This document shows, in pieces, positions 37,261-51,509 of a stretch of DNA of 64,000 nt. Each line of letters begins with the position of its first letter. Within the stretch, counting starts at the first letter, position 1. A program made the translations under genes and the position numbers. This stretch comes from Dryobates pubescens (lineage: Eukaryota > Chordata > Aves > Piciformes > Picidae): positions 17,974,001-18,038,000 of the forward strand of contig NC_071627.1 in the NCBI RefSeq assembly GCF_014839835.1, read 5' to 3'. A model generated the notes under the pieces. That model was given only the letters and a program-made list of their open reading frames with translations. It was not told the DNA's origin and ran no database searches.

Positions 37261-37499
37261 GGGCGGTGCACAGGGCGGCCGGGCGGGCGGGCTGGCTGCG
37301 CGCCGTGCCGGGTACTCCTTGTGCAAATCCCCAGATGCAGGAGATTCCCCTGCTGCAAACCTCTCAGTTGCAGCCCCAGTACGGGCAGCAGCGGCTGCAG
37401 CCGCCGCCCGGGTGCGGGTCAGAGCAGCGGGCGCGGCTGGGCCGCCGGGGCAGGGGAGAAGCATTTTGTTCTTCTTCGTCGGCTGCGCCAACCCCCTGC

Positions 37500-40400
37500 A
37501 GAGGGGAGAGGGGTCTGTGCTCTGTGGGATATTTGTCTGCACCTTCCTCTTCCAGAACTACTCTGTTTCCCACACACACACTACAGAACCTATGGGTGGT
37601 TAGGAGGGGAGTGAGTGACCCGTGTGGCACAGCTCACTCTGCAGGCCATGGCACAGAGAATCCCCGTGGAGCTACCACCTTCCAATGAAACACAATACAC
37701 TTAATCTCTGTGAATCAGCTCTGCCACGTCCTGGCCTGGAGCCGGTTTTGACACTTGCCACTCCTGCAGCATGCCCAGTGCATGGAGCAGGTCACCAAAT
37801 GTCCTGGCCTCCACAGGTTGCAGGACACCTGCAGCAGCCCTGCTGATCCCCACGGCAGCCTGTGCTCGGTGCCCATCTCTCCCTGGGGCGGGATCGCACC
37901 TGCACCATCTCCAGACAGGGCTTGGGGGTGCATGTATCCGGCTTGCTCAAACAACAGGGCCCCACTTGCTGCCAGATCCCCCACCACACACCAGAGTCCT
38001 CAAGCTGTGCTGCCAGTGCCCACCCACACACACACACTGTCCCTGGTCCCTGCTTGCCGGGCTCATATGCTCAGATTATCCTCGGTGCAGTGCCAAGGCA
38101 TGAAACTGCTCTCTGCATCCTCAGTCTCCCTGCTCCCTGCATATCTTTTTCACTGCCAAGCTGCATGCCAGAGCGGCAGCACACGTGGCCTTTGAACAGG
38201 GGGGCCTGTACCGCTTCCCATCCTGCTGGCATCTGCAATGCCCAGCCCTCTTCCTGAAGCTCTGCTACGAATGGGTCGCTCCCGGGAGCCCATGAGAACA
38301 GCTGCATGCCCACAGTGGCAGGCTGTATCAGTGTTCTGCTGGGGCCTCAGTCTAGGCAGGTTTCAGTGATGCCAGGTTGACTTCAGTGGGTGCTAGTCAC
38401 AGCCATACCCTTCTTTCTCATCTGCCCTATTTTCTGCAGCCACATCTGCACTGCAGGCTGTGCTTCCTCCAGCACATTGCTCTGGGATGACATCTCCCAC
38501 AGGGCCTAAGGGCTCAGCCCCACCTGGGACTCACCAGTGGCTAGGGATGTCCAGATCCCTGGGCAGAGGTGCTCCTGCCTCCAGCTGGCTTTTCTACAGC
38601 TCACTCTCTCCACTCACCTCATCTCCTCAGTCCTCACAAACAACACTACCTCAATTTCGTGTGGCCACCAACAAACTGCTCTGAAAACCATCAAGATTAA
38701 AGCAACCTGCCAATAAAAGCCTGCTGATTGCTGTGCAGCCCCCGCACAGCCCCACTGACAGCAATTTGGGCCCAGAAGGGGGGTCACAGAGGAGCAGGGA
38801 CTCCACAGGCTCTCACTGCCTCCGAGTATCTCCTCAGGGTTGATGAGAATATGGGAACACTGGGAGGCCTCTGGCTCAGCTCTGCAGGTCTCCCAGGACA
38901 GCAGGCAGGGTGTTATCCATCTGCAGAAAGGCAGTGGGGAAAAGCCTCATCACCTCCCGCTGGGCCATTGCTAACAACAAAGTGCGTGGGGGAGGAACAG
39001 AGCCGAGCGACCTCCGAGTCACATTCAGGGCTATAAAAGGAAGCCGGGTCTCCAGCATAGCACCTCTTCCACAAAAGCAGCCAGAGGATGAGGGGGCTGC
39101 GAGCAGAGCTGAGAAATAGCTGCCAGGCAGCAGGAGCTAAGCCTTTAGCGCTAAGAGAAGTGCGAGGTGCACATATGCTCTCTGTTTCTGCACATCTAAG
39201 TCTTCCTGAAACCTGCCTGAAACTGTGTCATCTATTTTGAACAGCATAAATACTTTGATCTGCCTCTGCCAGCCCTGGATGTGGTTCAGGTTCCAGTAAG
39301 TGGCTGGCCTACAGGTGGCCAATCCAGAAATCTGTATGATGGAGAAACAGGAGCAGGGCTGCTGGGTCGTGTTGCAGAATACTTCCAGAGCAGTGCCCTG
39401 TGTCCAAGCCCATCTGCAATCTTTGTGACAGATACTAGTGCTGCTGTGAGGCCATCGAGCTAGACAGGCTGTTGGGAGCTCTTGGGCAGCACATCCCTAC
39501 ATTGCCCTGGGGCAAGGACAGGCTTTGATCTGGGGACAATGACATGCTGGGCCTGCCTGTGCTTTAGATGATGCAAACAAAGCATCGTGGCTTGATCCTC
39601 ACCACCCTGAACTGCCATTTCGACCCCTTCCTCAGGAGGCAGCCCCCCTTGCACTGCAAGGCTCCAGATTCCTCACACAGCTCCAGAGCAGTATGGATAG
39701 CAGATGGCACCAGACCTCTCCAGGCACCCCATCCCACTGCCCCTATGCAGTACACAACCCCCACACTTGGCTCTGATGATTCTGTCTCCCTCATCTCTGT
39801 GCTCCTTCAAAAAGATAGCACATCTCTGAGGCTGCTTATCTTCCCAGAATGACAACAACTTCTGTCTGGGGACATCTGCAGGCACCCATCAAAGCCACCA
39901 TTGCAGGAACGGACAGGCAGGGCACAGGACAGAAGGAGACCAGGAAATGTGGAGGGCCTGGTGCCAGCACTGGTGATGAGGCTGAACGGAAGGTTACTGA
40001 CTGATAGGCTGGGTCTACCCAGCTTGAGGAGGCAGCAGCACCCAAAACATGTGCCAAGACCCTACATATGGCACATTCTGTGAGCCAGCCCAAGCACCCT
40101 CTGCTCTGGAGCAGTGCAGCACCATTTCACCAGCAGCCCAAGAGGGTGGCCAGGCCAGTCTGGTGATGGAGAGTTCTGCCAGCATGGTGGCAGTGTAGGG
40201 CCAGGCAGCTTAAAGCAAGTGGGCAAGACCTGCAGTCTGGCCCCCCTACAGCCTTGTCTCTCCCTCATCAAACCAAACCCTCCTGTTCCCACTTCCAAGA
40301 GGAGCATCCCAGCCCCTGCCTTGCCCAGAGAACCATGTTCCACTCAACTCAGGTGGGTTAAAGGCAACTGTCCTAATTCCTGCACTTTAACAGCACTAAG

Positions 40401-40780
40401 TGCTTCCCAGGACACATCACATAAGGCCAGAGCAGATCCCAGTTCCCCATAGGACTTCTACAGGGGATATCAAGTTCTTCAACCCCCTCAAAAAGTTTGA
40501 GGCAGCACATACCACAGAAGACAAGCAAGGATGACAGCAGCTCCACCAAAGTTTTCTTCCTTGCTCCAAAGAGCTGCAGATACTGGAGCTCAAGGCACAG
40601 CTCAACCACAACCACTTCCTGTAATGAAGCAGCCACAGTACAGCCCAGCAGCTGAAACACAGGCACTGTCTCACTTGGAGCCCATTTCAAACCAGCTTGG
40701 CCTCTGAACCAGGGCAGATTGCCTTCTACACAGTGTAGTCAGGGCCAAGCCAGAAACAGGTGTACACTCACAACTCACAA
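37500..40780. other. Gene-poor interval between N4BP3 promoter and B4GALT7 3' end
   Basis: About 3.3 kb with no conserved coding exon that I recognise. Features of note are an AATAAA at 38712-38717 (plus) with no assigned gene and an isolated TATA-like promoter near 39032. The rest looks like unconstrained, moderately GC-rich spacer. Confidence 0.5.
39032..39039 (+). promoter_or_regulatory. Isolated TATA-box-like promoter
   Basis: TATAAAAG in the context GGGCTATAAAAGGAAGCCGG, a near-ideal TATA box with GC-rich flanks. A start would fall near 39060. The first downstream ATG, at 39088, opens a 50-codon frame ending at a TGA near 39240; I do not recognise its product. No known gene is expected here. 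Confidence 0.35.
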
Positions 40781-40795
40781 GTACCCTGATAGTTC

Positions 40796-40801
40796 TTTAT
40801 T
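40796..40801 (-). terminator. B4GALT7 poly(A) signal (AATAAA on minus strand)
   Basis: TTTATT on the plus strand, about 290 bases beyond the B4GALT7 stop on the minus strand. The 3' UTR would span about 40780-41089. Confidence 0.75.
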
Positions 40802-41089
40802 GTCCTCTGAGCTGGGGGGCAGCTCAGCTGTGTCCAGTGCAGGAAAACTCTCCTGCACTTGCCTTGGGAGGCAGCACCAGCATCCACAGCAACACCACCG
40901 AGTCCTGCTCTCGGCCTCTTCTGTTGGTCCCAGCAAAATCTGACTCTTGGCCTTTTCTTTTCTCTGCATCTCACCAGCACTGCCAGTGCTTGTCTGCTGC
41001 ACAAGTCCTGCCTGGTCCTAGCAGCTTGGCAACGGCCCCAGTGTCTCAGCACAAGCACAGTGCACACAGCTGGCATATGGGAGAGAGGC

Positions 41090-43695
<2,606 letters not shown>

Positions 43696-43960
43696 GGCGC
43701 CCGCCCGCCGCCGCCGCCGCGGGACACGCTGGCTACGACCCCCCCGGAAACACGGCCCAGCCCCGCCGTTCCGCCCCGCTCCCTTCCGCCCGGCGGGGCG
43801 GGCCCGGGGCGGGCCCGGGCCTGCGGGCACACACGCGCCCGGCAGTCCGCTGCCGACTCTCCGCTGAGGGACACCCCCTTCCTTGGAGCCGTCGTGGTCC
43901 CCCACAGGCGCCTCCGGAGAGTGGCCCCCACCTCAGTTGCTCCGGTACAGCCATCTCAGC
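43696..43960 (-). promoter_or_regulatory. B4GALT7 CpG-island promoter
   Basis: Dense CpG sequence immediately upstream of the B4GALT7 ATG, with repeated GGCGGG and GGGCGGG boxes on either strand and no TATA box. The LMAN2 3' end lies about 290 bases further upstream, so the two genes are tightly packed in tandem. Confidence 0.6.
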
Positions 43961-44247
43961 GACAACCACCGAACTAGGATCCCCCGGACGCAGCAACATC
44001 CACCCTCCCAGCCCAGCACTAACCCCCAAGGACCACCTTTCCATCGGCCCACTGCTCCATGCTACAGCCCTCCCCCGCCGCCAAGCGCGGCAACATCCCC
44101 GGCCAGCCCCAACACCCAAAGACATTCCCCTGCCTGCTCCCAGCTGCTCCATACAGTACCCACCCTTGTCTCTTCCAGCCCCCACTGCAAGCAGATCTCC
44201 CCTTTTTCCCCTCCAGACACAACCAGAACCACAGCTGTTGTCAGTCC

Positions 44248-44253
44248 TTTAAT
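44248..44253 (-). terminator. LMAN2 poly(A) signal (ATTAAA on minus strand)
   Basis: TTTAAT on the plus strand reads ATTAAA on the minus strand, 348 bases past the LMAN2 stop. No AATAAA is closer. The 3' UTR would span about 44235-44600. Confidence 0.5.
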
Positions 44254-44600
44254 GCCCGACTCACAGCCTCCTCCCCACAGCACCTTCACATTCATAGCCG
44301 CAGCAGCCGCTTGCTCCCCACCACAGTCAGCATAGCAGGTCCCATCTGGGAGGGACAGCACTGGAAAAACTGGGGAGCGAGATCCATGCTCCTGCACTGC
44401 AGCCCTGTGGGGAGCACAGTGGACATTGTCTCCCTTGGTCCAACTTGCCAGACACCAAGGGCCAGGCAGGGGTTACAGCCACACAGAGAGATAAGAAAAT
44501 ACTTCTGATATTTCTCAGAAACAGCTTTTAGAAACCACAGTTTTTACATCTCCCCATAGAAAAGATGGGTTTGGGCACAGGCCACAGCCCAGGTCTCCCT

Positions 44601-47600
44601 CTAGTAGAAACGCTTGTTGCGCTCCTGGCGTTTCTGGAAGACCACAGCTCCCACCACAGCACAGACGATGATGCCCAGCAGTGCGCAGAGCAGGAGCAGG
44701 AACACCTTCCAGCCTGTCAGAGGCCCACTTCGGAAATTCCCTGTTGGGTCATCCACATTGTCTGCAAAGACAAGAACAGCTAGACACCAATCCAACCTCA
44801 GCTTCTGCAGGGCCTCAGAGGGTGTCACAACTCTGATGCCTTTCAACAGGCCTTTATAGGTCCAGCCTTGACTTCCCAATCCTTCACCAAAGGTTTCTAA
44901 AGTGCAGAGACTTACCTTTGGGTGATTTAAGGAGGCTGACACTAGGCTCAATCTTGGTCCAGTCAACAGTTTCATCTTCTACAGGGTGCTCCACCATGAG
45001 CTGGAAAAGCTTCATTGAGATAATATCATGATTGTCTAGGGGGGAAAAAAAAAAATCAGCACCAAACCCTGTCAGAACCTGTAAGAGATGTCCATGTGCT
45101 CAGAGTACCCCTAGGACCATACACTGCCAGGTTCAAGTCTCCTTCCCTCTCAAACCACCCTCACACCCCAGGTATAAATCTGCATTTCGAGATCTTCTGT
45201 AGCTCTCAGATGCCGTAGGTGCCTATCCAACAGGGTTTCAACAGTTTAACAACTGAGGGAAAAGAAACCACCCAATGCATCCACAGCATTACATCCAGGC
45301 TCCAAACAGCAGGTATTCCTGCAAGCAAAGCTCTTCTCACCAGACAAATCTCCAGTGCCAGCAGAAGCACCAAAGAAGTAGCCAGTTGGCAGCTGAACTC
45401 CTGCAATGTCAATGCAATTCTTCCATTCATTCTTGTCTTCCACGTCAGTCATCACCTGCAAGGCCAGGGGAGTGTTACTCCAGAAATGCATGCCACTGTT
45501 GGCCTGGGTCAGAAAGGGCCTTAAAAATCATCTGGTGGCAACCACCCTGTCATGGGCACAGACACCTTCCGCTAGGATCAGGTTGCTCAAAGCTCTGCCC
45601 AAGCCTTGAACAAGTCCAGGGATGGTGCATCCACAACTTCTCTGGGTAATTCATTCAATGCCTCACCACCCATCCCGCCCACCTGCAGCTCTTTTGAAGC
45701 CAGAGGTGCAGGAGAAGCAGACAGCTGACCCTGGAAAACCATCTCCAGGTCACCTACTGACACAGCAACAGCAGCCACTCAGCACTGACCCATCCAGCAT
45801 GTGAGATACCCAGCTCCACACCACCTCACCGTCAGGCGGCCTCGGGAGTAGCGGATGGCAAGGAAGGTGTCATGGTTCTGGTTCCGAAGGTCAGCCGTGC
45901 ACCCTGCCAGCTCCGTCCAGCGCCCATCCTTACTGTGGTCGTACGTCAGGGAGCCATTGTTCACCATCGCAGAGATGTAGGGGAACACACGCTGCAGAGA
46001 GGACAGAGCTGCTGCTTTTGGTCTGCAGGAGCCTTCAAGATTCAGACCAAGAGCCTCCTCCTTTTCTAGAAGCCTGGTCAGAACCTCAGTGAGAGCAGGA
46101 TCTCAGTCAGGCATGGCAGCAGAGCCCCAGCTTTGCTGCAGAGTTGCGTATGGAGGACAGAACACTGTATATGCAAACCTGCTTCTAAATTGAGCAACAG
46201 CTTGTTCTAGGTAAAACAGAGGAGCTATTTCTGATCTTCTGTATCAGGTCCCCACCTGCACCCATACCAAATTGTGTGGCCAGGAAAACAGGATGGCCCC
46301 AAACTTGCAGAGTAAGCACCAGACTGGGTAATAAGTGTAAGAATGGAGCATAGGACCCAGAATGAGCAGAAGCCTCACATAAGCAGCTTAACCATGCTCA
46401 GGGCTTTGTAGTCAGTAGATTATCTACACCAGGAGAGGCCATCTGGAGGCAAGAATTTACTTCCCAGGGAGCATCAAGACAGTAGAGAGATGGGTAATTT
46501 CCAGGTGCTTTGACTTCAGTATCTCATTTTAGCGCCACAGATCCCACAGCAGTTACATTTTCTGACTGTGCAATAAAAAGATCCACAAACACAGAGCAGG
46601 ACAGAAGAAAAGGATTACAAGCCCGCATAGAACTGATCCCACAACGAATTCTGAAGCAAAAAGCCCATTAGGAATTTTTCTTTTAGAGGCAGCCAGGTTG
46701 TAAACAGAGATTAAGGCCAAAACCAACATGGAATGATCAACCAAAGCACAGAGAAATTCAAGAAATGACACTTGAGATGAATATACTCTTAGGTTAACTC
46801 CTCTAACTGAACAGGTGGTGCATAGTTTACATTAGCCCTGAGCCATCCTCTCCTGCAGAGGGGAAAAGGCCTTGGAAACCTCTGTGCAGTCAACAACGGC
46901 AGAAAATGGAACAAGGCCCTTCTAATCTCTGTTAATGCACATAGAAACTCTTCCTTTTACCAGCTCCCATGACAGGAGCAGTAGTCCACTCTCATGCAGA
47001 GAGATATTTTTCTTTGGTCCTGGCACTAAGCATGCAGAGTACAAAGCAAATAGGGAACAGCCTCCTCAGTACTGACCAAGCTGCCTGGACTACTCACCTC
47101 TGTCGCTTCATCATTGGGATATGTATCAAGAAAAATAGCCAGTCCATGGAAGTTGTCCTTGCTGCCAAAAACAGGACCTGGAACAGGGCAAAACATTAGA
47201 AACTGAAGGCTCTCAGACAGAATTTTTGCTCAGAGGTTTCTACTGAAGAGAGCTACAAGAAGTGGTTATTGCCAGGCAGATAACTGAGCACCTGTTCCCA
47301 GCATAGCACATATAGGACACGTCATCCCCAGCTAATGAAACTTGACAGAGGGGAACTCAAGCACTCTCCCTGATGAGAAACTTTCCAGTACGGGGTACGT
47401 GTGGGTGCTGGTGAGGCCTCAGCTCAGCCAGTCTGCCCCCAGCTGCACACCATACCTGGCACTAAGCGCTCCTGTGTGTACCACAGTGCCAGGCCGTCCC
47501 CGTGCAGGTTCTTCTTGCCGGCTCCATGGATCTTGAAATGGACATGGAGCTCCCAGTCTTTGAGGAAGCACGGCTGTGGAAAGAGGCCACCCAAGGGTGT

Positions 47601-48007
47601 TACGGCGAGACTCGGGAGAGACGCTGAGGCCGCCCCGAGCCCCCGCGGGTCTTCCCCCATGGCTCTTACCACGCGGTTCCAGATGGAGCCCTCTCGGCTG
47701 CGCTCGTCGGGCGTCAGGCGCACGTACTGGCTGGTGACCATGGTGCTGCCCTGAAAGTCCCATAGTGGCATCGCGGCGGAGCCGGCGCCTGCAATGGGTA
47801 GAGAACGCGGCTCAGCCCGTGCCGCCGTGGCCCGTCCGTCCCGTTCCACCCAGCCCCGCGCTCACCCTGATACGGCTTCATCAGCGAGTGCTCCCGCTTC
47901 AGGTGCTCGCTGTTGCCATCCGTAAGCTCGGCGGGCGCCAGGCGCGGCCCGGCCACCACCAACAGCAACACCACCGCCACCAGCAACCCTCCTGCACCCG
48001 CCGCCAT
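44601..48007 (-). CDS. LMAN2: LMAN2 (VIP36), L-type lectin cargo receptor of the early secretory pathway
   Basis: Type I membrane lectin that binds high-mannose glycoproteins and cycles between ER and Golgi. Exons on the minus strand: 47866-48007 (ATG at 48007), 47670-47788, 47456-47573, 47098-47177, 45830-45991, 45341-45455, 44916-45035 and 44601-44761, giving 338 residues (human 356). The signal peptide (LLVAVVLLLVVAG) is followed by ELTDGNSEHLKREHSLMKPY. The lectin domain includes MPLWDFQGSTMVTSQYVRLT, the carbohydrate/calcium region FLDTYPND and NNGSLTYDHSKDGRW, and GASAGTGDLS. The transmembrane helix is at about 305-327 and the tail QKRQERNKRFY carries the family's ER-exit C-terminus. 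An upstream in-frame ATG at 48079 exists; 48007 was chosen because it directly precedes the signal peptide and has A at -3. Confidence 0.96.
45490..45672. mobile_element. CR1 LINE fragment in an LMAN2 intron
   Basis: AGGGCCTTAAAAATCATCTG, CCACCCTGTCATGGGCACAG, CAGGTTGCTCAAAGCTCTGC, CCTTGAACAAGTCCAGGGAT and GTGCATCCACAACTTCTCTG track the chicken CR1 consensus closely and in order. It is the best preserved repeat in the window and so probably the youngest. It lies between exons 45341-45455 and 45830-45991. Confidence 0.88.
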
Positions 48008-48400
48008 CCTCCACTTCCGCCTTGCGGCGCGCCACTCCCACCCCCGGCCTCGCTCGGGAATGGCATCCTGCCCTGCCAATCAGAAACGCCCACACCACCG
48101 CGTTCCCGCCTCCACCGGCAAGGCGTCACAGCTGCCGGCCTATGGCAGAGGAGGGAGGCGGGGCTCGGGAAGGAGTGTAGCTCCCGCCGTGCTCTGGGCG
48201 GGCAGTTGGGGAGGGGGCGGGAGGAGCAGAGGGCGTCCGCCGGCACACATTGCGCAGGTGCGGCGGCGCGCGGCATGCCGGGAGCAGTAGTCCGCTCTTC
48301 CTCTAACTGCCGCTCACGTGCGCGCCTCGTGCCGCCCGTGGGACGCGCCGCCCGCTCCGGCCGCTCTAGCGCGACGGCTCCCTGCAGCCTGTCGCCATGG
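48008..48400 (-). promoter_or_regulatory. LMAN2 CpG-island promoter
   Basis: CpG-dense, TATA-less sequence upstream of the LMAN2 ATG. A CCAAT at 48076-48080 (plus strand) lies about 70 bases from the ATG. GC boxes are at about 48150-48230. The island reaches beyond 48400; the plus-strand ATGGCGGCGG near 48414 resembles a first exon, but no supported gene follows. Confidence 0.6.
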
Positions 48401-48592
48401 CAGCCGCGCACACGATGGCGGCGGGCGTGAGGGACACATGGCTCTGCTCCGGCTTGCAGAGGAATGGTCTCTGCCCCAGGAATGGCCCCAGCCTGAGCTC
48501 CCGCAGGCCTTGTCAAGCAGCGGGGCGGCGGGCAGTATTGTCCCAGCACCGCGGGAAGGAGTGGCCAAGGCAGCACTGAAGTCACAGGCAGC

Positions 48593-48598
48593 TTTATT
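48593..48598 (-). terminator. ARL3-like gene poly(A) signal (AATAAA on minus strand)
   Basis: TTTATT on the plus strand reads AATAAA on the minus strand. It is the first such signal downstream of the ARL3-like stop at 49459, implying a 3' UTR of about 880 bases (about 48575-49458) in which no other gene is seen. Confidence 0.6.
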
Positions 48599-49458
48599 GA
48601 GGACCGCAGGGCAGCCCAGGGCCTGGCACAGCAGAAGGCTCCCTGCTCCACTGTGGCTTGTTTCCCACCCATCCCTAGTGGTGTGGGTGCTCAGCCATGG
48701 CAGCTGTGGTGGCTGGGGAGCTGCATCTTCCAGCCCTCAGGATGGGCATCTTCAATGAAGTGACAGAAGCTGCAGCTCAAGTGTATTCAGGGCAATGTGG
48801 CTCCCATGGGCTCTTGCAGGCAGGTCCTCTCAGTGGCTTTAACCAAGGCTGTCATCAAGCCTCTGTTGGTGGCTACCCGGTCAGGTCCTGTCTCTCTGTG
48901 CTTGTCCCCGGTGCCATGCAAATGTGGGAGCTCCTCTGGCTATCAAACATTCAGTATCTGAGGGTTTTCTGAGCCAGATGCTGTGTCTGGGGCAGCACCA
49001 GTCACATCCTACAGGAGCAGAGGGTAATACGTGGCATTTGGTTGGCTATATGTGCCATATCTGAGGGCATAACCAGTGCCGCAGTGGGATGACAAACATG
49101 CCCTGTGCAGTGCATGCATTGCAGCAGCCTCTGCAGGGTGCGCCAGCAGTGCGGATGGATGAGTTCTGAGCAGGTTCTCATTCTGGAGGTGTGCAAGCCC
49201 TTGACACATTGAGACGGGCTTCTCTCCAACAGCACAGCGGCTACAGGAAGGTTATGGAGTACAAGGAGCCTGTGGAATCCTATGAGGCAGGGAGAGGAGA
49301 AGCCAACTGATTAGTGAAAGACTGGGTGGGAAGCCAATCTGAGCACAGCAGTCTGAGGCTCAGGGCCAAGCCAACCCTTTGGGGGAAGTCTAGAGACCAA
49401 GCGGATTGGCCATGGCTTTGGGACCTGCAGCTCAGTCCTGTCTGGCACTTCACAGCTC

Positions 49459-51509
49459 TCATTTCTTCCTGTTCATGATCTGGCTGGAAATCCAGTTCAT
49501 CCCATCCTGCAGGGAAGAGAAATGTGTGAGAATAGCCCCAAGAGCATGTATGTCCTTGAGTTCTCTCCCAACACTGCAGAGCCTGCAGGACTCCTTCTCT
49601 ACCTGCACTCCTTCCCCAGACAAGGCTGAGCAGGCCTGGATCTGCCATTCCCGGTCCCGGTAGGTGTGGAGGCTCAGCCCTTCTGCGATTTCAGCTGCAG
49701 GTGCTGCAGTCACTAGGTCCTGCTTGTTGGCAAAAACCAGCAGTGGGACCCCTGTGAGAGACTCATCCTCAGTGAGCTCTGCCAGCTCCTGCCAAGAAAA
49801 GATCATCTTCCAGGGCTGCTGTTCACTGCTGCCTTCCTCCAGAGAGCTACCTGGACACTTGCCTGAGCTGCCCAGGGTTAGCTAGGGCACTTCAGTTCCC
49901 CCAAAGTGCTTCAGTCCCCTCTCTCCTTTGCTTTTATTGCAGCCAAAGAAGATGTGAGGTCATGACATCACTACAGAGAGGCATGTGCCCCTACAGCTCC
50001 ATCTGCCCTGAAGAGAGCTTGGAAGCTGCAAGCATTACTACCTGAGGGCTGAAGAGCTCCTGGCATTGAAAGTCTTGGGCAAAGGGCAGCTACAGGAGGC
50101 TGCTGTCAGCCCTGTGCTGTCTGGCACACCCACGCTGCCGTCTGATGCCAGTACAACCAAGGCTGGCACGCATTCTCACCTTCCCCCTCCAGCTTTGTTC
50201 CCAGGCTTTGCAACTCTGCATTCGCTGCATTTGCTTGGTCATATCACTAACGTGGTGCTGGGGAGGTGTGAGGAGAGCTGTTAACTGAGAGCTCATTCTC
50301 ACCAGGGGCAGAGTCACCCCTGGACCAGGTACCCCTGGAGCATCCCACCTGGCTCAGGAGGAACTGCTGGGCACAGATCTACTGTAGAGTGGGGTGACTC
50401 TGTCTGCTGAGAGTCTGATCATGAGCCCTTCCCACCTGCCTCTGGGGACAGCTTCCCCCCTACAGCATTGCAGCACCACAGTAGAAAGCAACCTTGCTCT
50501 CTGCTCCAGTCTTCAAAGAGCTTATGACAGATGGGTCTGCACCTCAGGACCCCACAGCCACCCCCCAGTGGACCCCTCATACCTGCCCTGTCTCCTCAAA
50601 GCGCTTCTGGTCTGCGCTGTCAATGACATAAATCTGCCATGGGGACAAAAGGGACGGTCAGCTGCTCCTCCTCGCCTGGCTGCACAGCCCTCTGCCTTCT
50701 GCGGGGGCCGTGCACAGGGGGCATGGCTCTCCATACACGGGGCTAGGGGGCGGGGAGGCGGCCACTCCACTCACCAGCAGGTCTGTGCTGCCCAGATATT
50801 TCTTCCAGTAGGGACGGATGGAGCGTTGCCCCCCGATATCCCAGACGTTTAGCTTGAAGCCATGTGAGTGAACGCTCTTTATGTTGAAGCCCTGAGTGGG
50901 GACAGAAACTCCAGTGTCACCCAAGAGGGCAGTAGGACCACCCTCCCACTGCCCATGGTCCCCAGCAGCACCTACCTGGGTGGGTGTGATGGTGCTGATC
51001 TCCTCGGATGCCAGGCGTTTCAGCAGTGTGGTCTTCCCTGCGTTGTCCAGTCCCAGCAGGACAATACGGAGCTCCTGCTCCGGGGAACCCTTCAGCTTCT
51101 GGATGACGGAGAGCAGCCCCTGGGGGTGTGGAATGCTGGGGGAGCCCTGCAGGGTACCAGGTGGCTGCAGAACACCCTCATTTTGGAGGGAGGAGCTGGG
51201 TGCACTGTTGGCCATGAGTACCCTGTGTCTATGACCTGAGTGAGTGTCAGAGCTTGGCTTCCAAGATATCCAGGCTTGAGGTGGCCCCATGAAAGGGGTG
51301 CCCAGCCCAAATCCCTCCTTGAAGTGTGCTGCCCAAGTCCTGGGAGCCCTGCCTGCTCCTGCGTGTGACGGTGGGACAAGTCCAGGATACAGCCCTGTTC
51401 CTGCTCTGCCAGGGTGCTTGACACCACAGTCAGAAGCTGGTGCCAGCATATCCACCCCGGCACACGCAGGATGTCATTGGTCCCCACTTACCTTCTGCAC
51501 ATCACCCAT
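49459..51509 (-). CDS. ARL3-like small GTPase (ADP-ribosylation factor-like 3 paralogue)
   Basis: Exons on the minus strand: 51492-51509 (ATG at 51509), 50976-51119, 50775-50891, 50583-50633, 49603-49788 and 49459-49506, giving 187 residues in one frame. All GTPase motifs are intact: P-loop GLDNAGKT (29-36), switch I/G2 region [12 protein letters not shown]3 WDIGGQ (71-76), G4 NKQD (131-134) and G5 near CSAL. The core is strongly ARL3-like ([45 protein letters not shown]-type end [15 protein letters not shown]). The N-terminus [16 protein letters not shown] carries five extra residues compared with ARL3 (MGLLSILRKLK), added by an 18-nt first coding exon. I take it as the ARL3L paralogue known from fish, not ARL3 itself. 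ARL3 acts in ciliary cargo release of lipidated proteins; whether this copy does is unknown. Confidence 0.88.

Noticed and set aside
36291-37688. Plus-strand open frame of 465 codons across the N4BP3 upstream region
   Set aside because: It runs through a minisatellite and a CpG island, is Gly/Arg/Pro-rich with low complexity, shows no recognised domain, and is matched by other long frames in the same GC-rich sequence.
38712-38717. Plus-strand AATAAA in the N4BP3-B4GALT7 interval
   Set aside because: No plus-strand gene upstream can be supported, so it is treated as a chance hexamer unless RNA evidence appears.
48397-48579. Plus-strand frame starting in the LMAN2 island (two ATGGC starts near 48397 and 48414)
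   Set aside because: Low-complexity island-derived frame overlapping the inferred 3' end of the ARL3-like transcript; no conserved product or good downstream splice chain.
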